DNA of 64,000 bases. It comes from Ciona savignyi. Lineage: Eukaryota > Chordata > Ascidiacea > Phlebobranchia > Cionidae. Under the pieces are notes generated by a model. The model saw only the letters and a list, made by a program, of their open reading frames with translations, was not told where the DNA came from and did no database searches. The DNA lies in NCBI GenBank assembly GCA_000149265.1, contig CH002614.1, positions 586,459 to 650,458 of the forward strand, read 5' to 3'. Position numbers and translations under genes: made by a program. Each line of letters starts with the position of its first letter. The first letter of the stretch is position 1. Positions 48,453 through 59,673 of this stretch are shown piece after piece.

Positions 48453-51257
48453 ATGTATCTCACATCTGTGCAGTTGGAATCATTAAAGAGATACAAGGTA
48501 CTTTCTTATAGACGTTGTCAAGCAGATTTTTATTAGTTATATATTTCAGTTATAGATTCCTATGCATTATCTAAATCCCCGCCGTTTGTTTTCGTTTACT
48601 GACATTTATTAATTTAACATTTTGAGATAGCCATTTGTTTATGTTTCCAGTACAAATGCATCGATACCTCGCCGTTCAACCGTTACATTTTAGATCCATT
48701 CTACAGCAAACTTGTCGAGGTATGTGTGGAATTTTGGTGAAAATTGTTCGGGTACTCACTCGCGTAGTTTTTATAAGCACAAATAAATTTTGAACATTTT
48801 TTATTGTTTTGCAGTTCTTTCCACGATGGTTGAGTCCTAACGTGATAACTACCGTGGGCTTCGCTTTTACATTTACACAATTCCTTGTGTTAGCTTACTA
48901 CGACACTGATTTCTCGCTCCATATAGAAGCAGGGGTTACACCGGTTCCTAGATGGGCTTGGTTCTACGCTGCCTTTGCTGCTTTCACATATCACACTTTA
49001 GGTTAGTTAGTCGTCAAATCTTAATTATGCTATTTTTATTTAAGTTTATTTTCCTTTACGTGGTTACTTTTTTGGAGTGACAAAGTGAAAACGATTATGT
49101 CGTGTAGATGGATGTGACGGAAAGCAAGCTAGGAGGACTAAAACACAATCTCCACTCGGAGAGATACTCGACCATGGTTTTGATGCTTGGGGGGTGATGC
49201 TATACTTTTGTTCATCATTCTGTCTGGTTGGAATGCACACTGTCACGCGTAAGATGGCGAATAGGATATATTCATAATTTACCCCAGTTAATCGCAAAAC
49301 ACATGAGTAACATCACACAGCTATTAATCATAAGATTAACTAGTGTGGACATATTGAGTGTATTGTAGACATACATTAGTCTGTACTGTTTAAGCTCAAC
49401 CCAGATCCACTTAATTATTTTGACGTCAGCTAAGCCCGACGGCCATAGACCGATGTATTAGGCAACTGAACTAACTGACTTGCTTATAACTGCTTGTTTT
49501 GATCAACTATTTCTACCGTACCAGCTGAAACCTCCTATTACATGCTGGTGTCATTCCTGTTCTCGTTCTTTGTCACACATTGGGAGAAATACGTCACGGG
49601 AGTATTCGTCCTTCCGTGGTGCGCAGATCCAGGCTTCTTGGTAAGAATGAATAGCTATGCTCCTTCCTTAATTTTGTATATTAAATGTGGGTGTTTAAGT
49701 AGGCTGGTTGGTTTCGTGGTCTAAAAAAAGTATTAGTAAAATATGCCAAAAAGTTTGCCTGTCTAGCATAGTAAGTTTTACCGACCCCCTGAAAATGCTT
49801 TACGTGCGCCCCGTTGAAATCTGCTCATTTCTTTACGCCCAAGTTAAGAATTACCGGCGTTTCCATTTTAGTTTTTAGCAGCGACATACTTAGGAGCCGG
49901 TATGTTTGGGGAAGAGTCACTACATCAAAACATGCTTGGCTTGTGCTCAGTCAAAGATGTGTTTCTTTGGACAATTGCAGGTGGGTTCAGACGTTTGCGA
50001 TTGTAGATTTACTTTCTCAGTTGTCCTGATATTTTCAAAGGGCTCAGTTTTGATCCTCGTCGGATGTGTTAACTAGGCCTATACGGCCATACGACCGTAT
50101 ATACATAAAATTTCGGAGTTTAGGAATAAAGCAAATACAATGGCCAATACTGCGACATGTTCTAGTGTATTTATGCAAGTTGTATACAAGTTTTAAGGTC
50201 CAAAGAAAAAGTTACATTTTTTGGCCCTGACCAAATATGTCTTATGTTAACCTTCTAGCCAGGATAGAAGTTAGGCCTACATCATATACAACATAATATT
50301 TTTGTTGTTAATTTGATTTCACGCAGTTCTCCCATTCACAAGCTTCGCCTCCAGCTGCTATAATATATATTGGTGAGTGGTTATTCTATTAGCAACAATT
50401 TTTTACATACATGTTTGATGTACTAATATAGTTCATACGTCGGTTATTTCATTGACATGGAGCGTTAGACTATCTGCCAAAATGTTAGCCCGGAACCGTC
50501 CGATAGGTATAGTAAGTTTGTGTCCTTGTTACAAAAATTGCAGCAATGTATTGACTGTACACTAGAATAAGCTTCGGTAAACCGAAGGAGTGGGCGAGGC
50601 AATTTAATGATTACTGCTGTTGAAACAGCCCTGTATAAAAAATATATTTTTTCACACGTGGTTTGTGGTATCCTATCGAACACCAAGTCTATATGTGCAG
50701 CCACGTGAAAGCTGGACAAGAAGTATCAGCCTCAAAACTTTGGCTTCCTTTGATATCGCCGCTCGTCGCATTTCTATCGCTCGGTTTCTGGGGACATTTC
50801 TCGCCTTCCAACATACTCGAGGAACACCCGAGGTGGTTCTTTCTTCTCTGTGCTCTTGTCTTTTCGGATACAACGGTACCACAATTATTTACAGAAAAGC
50901 TTGTAGCATAATATTTATAAGTTAACTATTTTGCCCCAGATCCGTTTAATTCTCCACCAGATGACGAATACTTCGTGTGCAGCGATTAACAAATCGGTCA
51001 TTGTATGCGCTTTATCATCTATTTTAATCGTCCTAAGCGGGCTAAGTAATCTCGAGTTCATTGTTTTACAAGTAGTCACTGGCTCACTGCTGATTGCGCA
51101 CGTGCATTTCTTTGTATTCTCGGTAAGTTATTGGCCAATATTCCTCCGAAAACTATTAATTACGAACTCAGTTAGACTTACATTATCACCTTGTTTTCAG
51201 GCTCGAGAAATCGCTCGATATTTCGGGATCAGTGTGTTCCAAATGCAGAGGCTTTGA
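48453..51257 (+). CDS. EPT1/SELENOI-like ethanolaminephosphotransferase paralogue without selenocysteine tail
   Basis: CDP-alcohol phosphotransferases of this family join CDP-ethanolamine or CDP-choline to diacylglycerol in ER/Golgi membranes. Ten in-phase exons: 48453-48497, 48651-48719, 48815-49001, 49108-49248, 49525-49640, 49872-49980, 50327-50372, 50701-50875, 50940-51122, 51201-51257; 375 residues. The start [15 protein letters not shown] aligns with the family's N-terminus. The CDP-OH-P motif is intact: [10 protein letters not shown], then [25 protein letters not shown] and an alternation of hydrophobic helices follow the SELENOI pattern. The last exon is [18 protein letters not shown] then TGA, about where SELENOI has its selenocysteine UGA. 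Five codons follow before a TAG. Sequence drift from SELENOI is larger than in the minus-strand copy. Catalysis is expected from the motif; substrate choice cannot be read. Confidence 0.9.
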
Positions 51258-51419
51258 ATATTATTGCAGGTATAGCTTGGGGTAAATCTTTCGATTACCC
51301 GTGGGATAACAAACCTCGCGTTTTCCTATTCACGGAGATAAAACCTGAATCTCCGAACCTATATCCCTCAAAATGTTGTGTACTTTATCAAACATTCGTC
51401 ATTATATACGTACGTATTT

Positions 51420-51425
51420 AATAAA
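51420..51425 (+). terminator. Candidate poly(A) signal of the EPT-like paralogue
   Basis: AATAAA 163 bases after the stop at 51255-51257. No ATGA that could start a SECIS core lies between stop and signal. A 7-bp perfect inverted repeat, CGGAGAT/ATCTCCG, is nearby at about 51334-51356. Confidence 0.55.
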
Positions 51426-51509
51426 CTGAGCATAATTTGAAACCCAATTGTACCGGTGTGGATATGTTTATTAGCTTTTACAGATTTCAATTGTATTCCG
51501 TGAAGCCGG

Positions 51510-51770
51510 TAGTCTGGCGGTTTAGTTCGTCGCCATTCAATCAAAAGGATGCAGTTGCGAAACTGGTCGCTAGCTAACCGGTTGTCCTTAGGCAAGGCAC
51601 TTAACGGACATTGCCTGAACTCAGCGGATTAATGGGTTCTGCCAAATTAAAGAAACGTTTGTATATCATATACAACACACTGCAATAGCTCCGTAAACCC
51701 GACGGTGGGCGCGAGGTGATCTTTCGATTGCCCCCTTGATTTTCCCATTCACGGAGATAAACATGAATGT
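51510..51770 (+). repeat. SINE family 1, nearly full copy
   Basis: GGTAGTCTGGCGGTTTAGTTCG head, TGCGAAACTGGTCGC B-box region, AACGGACATTGCCTGAACTC body and AAACATGAATGTCCTA tail. It sits between the poly(A) signal of the plus EPT-like gene and the 3' end of SELENOI. Confidence 0.75.
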
Positions 51771-52827
51771 CCTACTCCCCGTGATTACTATCCCTGCATT
51801 TACGTATTTTTTGGTAAACCCTGTTGTTTTACCTAATTTTAGTTCGTTAAGGATTTGGTAAAGATTAATATTGCATAGAATAATATGAGATAGTATCAGC
51901 CTTAACAAAAACAGCTTCTGACATTTTCATCACGTGCACCAACAAACTTTTTTTTACGTTGGGTATATATTTGAATAAATTTAGAACACAAATTAATTAA
52001 CACTTAAAATAGCACAAACAGCTTCATAAAAAAGGTTGAGTCAGGAATGCATCATACTCAATTAAAAAAAAAACAATTATCCACATCATAAGATTTACAA
52101 TGGCATAATCTATGCTTAGAAATGCCATATCATAATACGTAATTGGTTACAGAAAATCGAAAGATTTGAAGTTTGCAATGGTTAGTTGAAGACAATTGTG
52201 GCTTGAACTAGTTACAACCAATGTAAAGTGTGATATGGACAATAATGTTAAAGAACCATAAAACAAAACAGCACAAAACGACAACCAATAAACTTTAAAC
52301 AGCGGACAAAACGCAGGTAGCAGCTAAAATGAAACTATTAGTTACTGAAAAAGCTTACAGCCAATATAAAATGTAGAATCATTAAATGCACCATCTGTAT
52401 GGATTGAGGGTATGCTACATTCATAATTTATACCATTTTTAAACACGTTTTTCTGGCTAAGTGAGTGTGTGAACTCGAAAAGGAGAGACAGTACAACAAA
52501 TTAGTAAGCTTGCTTATTAAGATACATACATTTCACATTTTTTCAAGAGGGCACTTTTCACATTTACAATTCGCCAATTAGATTTTTGATAGCAAGAATT
52601 AACCTTTTACCCTAATGTTATATGCCAAGTATACCACAAAAGATTAATGTAAATTCACTTAAGCACCTAATTTCCCTTGTCAACAGCACAAATGAAATCT
52701 GGAAAGAAACAGAGTAAGTATTATAGTCTGCAGACAAACAGGAAAAAGATGTGACTAAGTGCTTTAAAAAGTGGAGGGTTATGTGTGGTGTCGAGTGTCG
52801 ACTAACCACAGTAATGAATGTTGATTA

Positions 52828-52833
52828 TTTATT
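52828..52833 (-). terminator. Candidate poly(A) signal of SELENOI
   Basis: AATAAA on the minus strand 111 bases after the TAA. It would give a short 3' UTR that still includes the candidate SECIS. Confidence 0.5.
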
Positions 52834-52856
52834 TTTAAACCTGATAATTCGATGAT

Positions 52857-52908
52857 ATCCACCACACATTCAATCATGGTTTCATACAGTGTACATATGT
52901 GGCTTCAT
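52857..52908 (-). promoter_or_regulatory. Candidate SECIS element in SELENOI 3' UTR
   Basis: On the minus strand ATGA (52905-52908) precedes a helix, CCACATAT (52895-52902) with ATGTGTGG (52862-52869), 8 pairs including one G-T. The 3' side is followed by GGAT (52857-52860), which can supply the GA of the quartet. The loop contains AAA. It is 36 bases past the TAA and about 87 past the UGA. The apical loop is longer than usual, so this is a candidate only. Confidence 0.33.
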
Positions 52909-52943
52909 AGTGCCTATATTACAGAACAAACAGGCTCTTACGT

Positions 52944-55900
52944 TTAAACCCCAGCACTTTCATTCAATGTCAGTTCGAGACTGGGGTTCTCATGTCAATC
53001 CGACCGCTGTTTTATCGAAAAAACTTTTATTCCAAAATGATCTGCAAGTTTGTTAACCTGGAATTGACACAAAACATATGAGATCCTTAAAACGACCTTT
53101 GAACACGGCTCTTAGAGGTATGTATTGAACAAATAATTCGGTCAATGTCCAAAACGGTTCTAAAATAGCTAAAGAGTGCAAGTTAAACGGTGATTAGGTT
53201 ACAGTTCGAATAAATTATTTAGGCAAATGCTAAAGTAATGACTGGCATGTAAAGGCCAGCTCGAATTACTCTGTAATCAGTAATCACCTCATCACAAAAT
53301 CAATATCAATCTGGGCTGTATACTTCTGTGTTGCCTAACTACAGACTACCAATAGAATTCAAAACAGACCTAATGCAACCAGCCGCTGAATCTACAATAT
53401 TTTAATTGAACTGCGCACAGTAAAGATAGACAAAGAAACAAAATTGAAATACTCTTGTACATTATGTCATAAAAAACACAGGCTAAAAACACAGGCTTAC
53501 CACAACAATCCCATAATGAACATGAGCAAGTGTAAGTATTGAAGCCAATGCTATTGATATGTGGCTCTCAATGGTGGGGTCATTGAAGAAGATCGTGGCA
53601 GCAAGACATGCCCCAGTGATCACAACAAATGCATTAATCACTTGACATCGGGTATTCGACATTTGAGAGACTATCAATCGACACTGGGAAGAGAAGAATG
53701 CATTGAAAGTTAAGTGGAAGTGCTTCTTTGATCTAGAGAGAGGGTAACCTTGGATCACTGTCCCAAACAACTATGTACAAAATAAATGTGCATTCTACAA
53801 AATAAGTTGTACTTAAAATTAAGTAATACAACAATATCTAAGTTTACAACTATGGGACATATGTTGAAATACTAGACCACTGAAGTAGTTTATTACTTAT
53901 TTCAATGCAAGTGCAACCTAGACATAGTGACAGATTTCCCCGGAGATATCATTATTGCTTGTTATAGAACTTGGCAGGTGGTACAGAGACCATTATATTG
54001 ATTATTTCAAATGAATAGGAATTGACATCTAATTCATAATGACCAAACTTCTTGATATACTATAGGCACATACCATAAATATAGAACATTTTGAGTGTTT
54101 TTCACCGAATAAGCACTGCTGTCGTCAATTGAAAAATTTCACAAAACCAGCGATAAGTGATATTATTTAAATCTACAAATATCTGGAACATGGAGAACTC
54201 ACCAAAAAATTAGAAAACACAACACTGATGATCAACATGAATATGCGTGGGTTTGTATAAATAATATTAGAGGGTGAAACGATCTTCCACGTTGTGAAGA
54301 TGATAAGAGAAAGAATCGGTGAAAATAGAGGGACACAGCTTTCATATAATGAAAGATTTTTGCCAGTACCATTCTTATAGGCCCTGCAACAGAAGAAAAA
54401 TTGAATTAATCTGTCCTGGGCCAGATCTGTGTTAAACAAACAAGAAGTGCATGCAGTAAAACTTACATGTAAATGTTGTACAAAGACATGGGGAGTGCAA
54501 AAGCAAAGGATGCCACTAAAAAACAGAATAAAAATATATTAAAACAGGTTCCATGATTCCGGTTAACTCGTATATGGAAATTACAGAATATCACGATTGT
54601 GTTTCATACCAAAAAGAGTGGTGGTTAATAAAATAAAACCATAAATAATAAACCATAGTGCAATAAGTGACACCGCAAATAATTAAAGTTATCATAACGA
54701 TATAAAGTTAGTCGATATTTTAATTTTTTGGCTTTTATGGGCATAATGCTGCTTATAATGTTGAATGATATAAAATAATACGTACCATACAAAATACATT
54801 TAAACCAAAAGTTGATCGGAAAACCAAGAATATTTTGATCCCAAATGTCAACTCCTGCTATAGCTGTTATCAGGTAAACCAATGCCATTAGCTGTGCAAA
54901 CAATTGTGTTGTGTATAACATATATATAGTATAATAAATAAACTTAACTTAAGATTTATTCTTGATACAAATTGTAATATTAGCTTTTACTAATGATATA
55001 ACTGAAATAACATAATTAATTGGTGCAAGTAGATAGACTTATATTAGAAGAACATCCGCTGTGTGTCCGCATATAGCAACGTTTCAAACTAAAAAATGAA
55101 GATCTTCAAATCTTAAACATTCTTAAATCTTTTTTCTATTTGAAATATTTAACCTAAAATTGGTTTTATAATAATTTTTTTGACAACAAAAACCATGGTA
55201 AACTACAATGGTAAATTATATTTTAACACCATTGTGTTAAGTGTAAATAGTCTCCTGTAATTTAAATTAAATAGCTGTACTTATTATCATCATTGCCCCA
55301 TTACCTTTTCATTTTAATTTTTAATGTTTTTTTTATTTAACAGTTACAGGTCCTAGGTTGGTGTTTTACCATATAGCGTTTCAAGTGTTTACCATGGTCT
55401 TTTCGACTTGCTTGAAACCACACATTTGTTTTACAATAATAGATCAGTTTGCCATAAAATAGCGGATTTTTTCTAGAAGTTGAAAAAAAGCATTTCCCAC
55501 TGTGCATTGGCCTTATTTCTTTTACTTTGATTTTAATATCTCTGATAATATACAACCAAATTTGCTTTAAAAAGTCAATTCTATCGCAGGACGGGAATTG
55601 ATTATATAAATTTTTTCTAATGAAGGAAAGATGAAAAACAAAATTACCACTTGGCTGAGGTCATAGGCCCATGGTAGAAAGAGGATTCCTGTGTTATATT
55701 TTTCCCAGTGAGATAAAGCAAAGGCCATCAGTGTAATGCATTGAACAGAATACATCAACTCAACTGTAAAGGAAATTAGTCAATTAGATTATAACAATAT
55801 TAAAAGTATAGCGTATAGTAGTGCTATTAAGCATTTTCGGAGACTTGTATTAAAAAAATCTTTCAGAACGCCAAAGGGAATTATGTAGGTACAAAAAACA

Positions 55901-57890
55901 CAACATGTAATAATAGCTACTACAAATTCACTTCATTACTGCAAACTCACACTAAATTACCTTATTGAGCTGTTTAATAATTACATTATAAAACAGTAAA
56001 TACATAAAGGAACAGAAGCCAAACTAATTAATTTCTTATTAAACATTTGTAATTTCAACACTGGTTGAAAAGTACTGGTATACAATATCTAACACTAAAC
56101 TATTTGAAATGACCTTCAATAAAATATGAACGATTAAGTCATCTATACACAGGATTGCAGATTAAAAAAATATTATATGGATAGATGTAATATGGTATTT
56201 ATATTTACATACTTGGTGCCAGCTTCCTTCCAAAGACTGAGAGAATATTGAGGGTGAACAATGACACACACCACGAATCGATACCGTGGTCAAACAGCTC
56301 ACCAAGTGGTGACGAGGTCCCAGTTCGACGTGCTTGTTTCCCATCACAGCCATCTTAAGTGGAAATAATTTTATTATAAATTTGTTTCAGTACTGCCAGT
56401 TTAGGCATTAGTTTTTAAATTGATTTTAAAATACTGTATTTTACAGATCATAAAATGGGCTAATAAAAAACAAAAAGTTTTCTGTATTACCGGTATGTGA
56501 AAAATACCAGAATTACAGCCCTGCATTAACAAGTTTATACCAACATGCATATTATATCATAATTAATATAAAAGTTAATGACTAACAGTATTACGATAAA
56601 ATAATATGGAGGTATTAAGCAAATCAATTCATTTAAAACTATACCTACCGAGGGTGTGTGAAAAAAACTGTGCGAAGAAACTGACCCACCAAACCCAAGT
56701 GGGAATATTTGGGAAGTTAGGATCATCTGTACTTGCTTTGTATGTTGGGTCGTAGTACCAGAGCAATATGTATTGGCAAATTAGTAATACAAATCCGGCA
56801 AACGTCATCAAATTTGGAGCAACCCACCGAGGAAAAACCTAGAAAAAGCTGACATTAGGATAGGATATTCATGTTTATCCCCCTGAGTGGGAAAAACAGA
56901 GTAGTTAACTTTTAACACACGGACAATCGTCACTATTTGGTTACTGGAGCTATTGCGGTGTGTTGTGTAGGATACACAAGTTTCTCTACTTTAGTACAAT
57001 CCATTAATCCACTGGGTTCAGGCAATGTCTGTTAAGTGCCTGCCCAAGGACACAACCGACACACTAACGATAAGCACTAAACCACTACACTAATCTAGGT
57101 CAGACATTACCGATGCAGTGGTAACATTTAAAGAAAGTTGTTTTCTTGTAGGGGCAGGTTAGATTTGGTTGGATTAATAAGAGCAGATGGGATATTATTA
57201 TCAAATTACTTTGATGACATTGTTTAATAAAACAATGCATTAAAAGTTTATATTTTTAGTAAAATAATTTTTTTTACTTGAAAATTATAGCCTCAAAAGA
57301 CAAAACAACAAATGTTCAATGCGCACTTAATACAATATCCCGACAATACCCTACCTTTACTGCTTGATTCCAAAAAGGATGCATGACGTAGACAGAAAGT
57401 GGAGAAGTATCCTTACAACTATACTGTGAAATGAAAATAATTGCATAAGTAAAATGTCATGATAGTTCAATATACGGTAATATTTCTTTTTGGGGAAAGC
57501 AACATCCATTTTTAAGGTGGTACAGTTAAGATATCACATTAAGAAAATAAAGCCCACTTATGAGGTCATCAGCAACTGACAATATGGATACTGGCAAGGA
57601 TATATGCCAAATTTTATAATTAGACAAATAATTACTTATGAGTCAATCTGGAAAGTACCGGTACAACATTTCTTTAGATCATATGGATGCAGGACCTGAA
57701 ACCAGGGTGCACATTCCTCTTAAAAAAGGACTGTAGGATTTTCTGAAATAACTGTAGGATTTTTACTAAATTAGAGTAAATTTTACAAAACGTTTAATTT
57801 ATTTAGTTTATAATAACACAATAAAGATTACAAAATAAATGTTACCTTATAAGAATCAAAACCCCGCAACTCTGAATCCGTGATATACAT
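52944..57890 (-). CDS. SELENOI: Selenoprotein I (ethanolaminephosphotransferase 1), with in-frame UGA
   Basis: Transfers phosphoethanolamine from CDP-ethanolamine to diacylglycerol or alkyl-acylglycerol. Ten in-phase exons: 57846-57890, 57355-57423, 56649-56838, 56213-56353, 55648-55763, 54786-54891, 54467-54515, 54203-54383, 53501-53683, 52944-53057. Landmarks are the start [42 protein letters not shown] with [13 protein letters not shown] (intact CDP-OH-P motif), [20 protein letters not shown], and [11 protein letters not shown]. The last exon reads [20 protein letters not shown], then TGA (52995-52997), then [16 protein letters not shown] and TAA. Vertebrate SELENOI has its Sec codon after the same HF...FS...SD landmarks. 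Read with Sec, the product is 397 residues with Sec at 381. The start is the family's own N-terminus. If UGA were a stop, the protein would lack only 17 residues. Confidence 0.93.
56853..57095 (-). repeat. SINE family 1, copy in SELENOI intron 2
   Basis: On the minus strand it ends CATGAATATCCTATCCTAAT and contains GGCACTTAACAGACATTGCC and CCAGTGGATTAATGG. The head is partly deleted. It is in the same orientation as the host gene. Confidence 0.7.
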
Positions 57891-59673
57891 TTTTAACACT
57901 TCGTTAGTTTCCAAAACAAGCAACAATTCTCTCACAAACAAACTACGCCTCTCAGGATCTGATGTAAGAACCCAAAACAAATTAAGCGCTTTTTCTGGTA
58001 CGTCAAAAGGCCAACGAATTTAAAATGTTGATATACAGAACAGGGTTGCCAGACGGAAAGTACGCTTTACGGCCAAACTGTTTTTGTTTTACGGCCAAAA
58101 TTCGGCCAATTTGTATTAAGGGCAAAATAAACTATTTAATTTAGCCAATTGGGCTATTTATCTCTTTATTTGTTGAAAAATTGTATAATTTTAATTCCCT
58201 CCAGATTTGTCGAACCCATTCAAATTCTATATAGGAATTCCTACCGTTATTATTTTATTTTAAAACGTCATAATTAGCTTTGTGATTTTGGAATGAGACA
58301 GTTGATATTAATTTATTTCCACATACTGTCTCTCTTTTTTCCTTTATTTCTACTGTAGCGTAAAAATAATACGACGCTTCGGCCAAAAACTTGACAATAT
58401 GCTTATACGGCCAAATTCGGCCAGATTTTTCCGCACGGCCAAACTATTTTTTTTTGCGTCCAGGACGATTTTGGTAAGGCCAAATTTCTGATATTTGGCC
58501 GTGAAAAAGGCCAAATGGCAACCCTGATACAGAACGTAACCACAGACTGTTAAAACGTAGTACAAGTAGAAGCTGTATGTATGGCATCGAGCAATTCCGA
58601 GGAGATGGTTGTTCAAGCGAAACATTTTTTAAAGCCGATTCTTTTTTAAAAACTATACAGCGCCGGTTAGCTTATAAGTTTAGTGTGTGAAAAATACCCA
58701 TTGGGCCATATGAGAAACAAACCAACGATGCGAGACTCGTGAGCCTGGGTGTAGTTCCATTTTTAAAATTTGGAAAAAAAAGTACGAAATGCTAGCCAAC
58801 ATGGTGTCGCTGTAATTCCGCGATTAATCTCCGTTGTTTAAATGAAAATGACCCCTTCATTGAAAAGGATGTGTTAGACATGTTTTTTGTTTCCATTTTT
58901 CATGCCCAATGATTCCCTTTATACATACCTAGTATTCGATTTCTGGTATATTATCATATCCGTTTTGTTGTATGGCATCATGCAACACCCAAATATTAAG
59001 CGTAAAAGATAACAACCGGCCTGTTAGCTTGTATTTGTTATCCCACCACTTTTTCAGTACGACATCAGCCCAACGTCAGTCCGACATTACCCGGACGTCA
59101 GTTCGACGTATTAGTCCAACAAACTATATATGATTTCACTGTAAAGGGTAGCTTTCTTGTGTGAAACCATAAATTTTAAAATAAACATAGTCAGAAAAAT
59201 TAAGGTATTTTATTTGTTCCTAAATGTAAACATGGCCCAAGAAAGTATTTACTAATAAATATAAAAATGGCTTGGAATATTGAGTGTCACAGGTTGTTTT
59301 CTGAAACTACAAACTTGCCTTCTAACATGTTTGACCGGGTGGACACAGCAAACCTAAGTATAAGATCTATGTTATCAGCCTATATATACGCCGTCAATTT
59401 TGCATAACTTAATTTCGTGTAAGTTTCTCCAACTAATCTGAAAATTAAGTTATCTGGTAGTCATCAAAACAATGATTGACCTGCTGTGAATTTAGAAGTA
59501 GTACAAAAGTTAAATGACTATGTTAAGGAAAAGAACATAGGATGGCCTGCAATTATAACGCTTATTTTGGGGAAGCGCTTAATAAACTGCCCTAATAGCG
59601 TCAGCCACTGCTTTTAAAGTGTTTGTTTGCAAGACCGCAATGCGTCTTATCTTTTATACGCCATATTAAGAGA
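57891..59673. other. SELENOI 5' flank and 3' region of the two-TM gene
   Basis: Holds the hAT-type MITE at 58041-58526. A minus-strand AATAAA at 59209-59214 is a possible poly(A) signal for the two-TM gene, 460 bases past its stop. No other feature recognised; the frame at 58350-58625 overlaps the MITE and is not a gene. Confidence 0.5.
58041..58526. mobile_element. 486-bp hAT-type MITE with 8-bp target duplication
   Basis: Starts CAGGGTTGCCA and ends TGGCAACCCTG (11-bp perfect inverted termini), flanked by direct repeats ATACAGAA (58033-58040 and 58527-58534). Inside are repeated CGGCCAAA / TTCGGCCA words in both orientations. No transposase frame. It lies 150 bases upstream of the SELENOI start codon. 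Confidence 0.92.

Larger units (their letters stand above)
51258..52943. other. Convergent 3' region between the two EPT-family genes
   Basis: Contains the 3' ends of both genes and a SINE family 1 copy (51510-51770). The rest is AT-rich, with no coding signal recognised. Confidence 0.55.

Noticed and set aside
49064..49297. Minus-strand frame over the EPT-like catalytic exon
   Set aside because: Shadow of plus-strand exon 49108-49248, which carries the CDP-alcohol motif.
58350..58625. 91-codon minus-strand frame upstream of SELENOI
   Set aside because: Mostly within the hAT-type MITE; no transposase or other domain.
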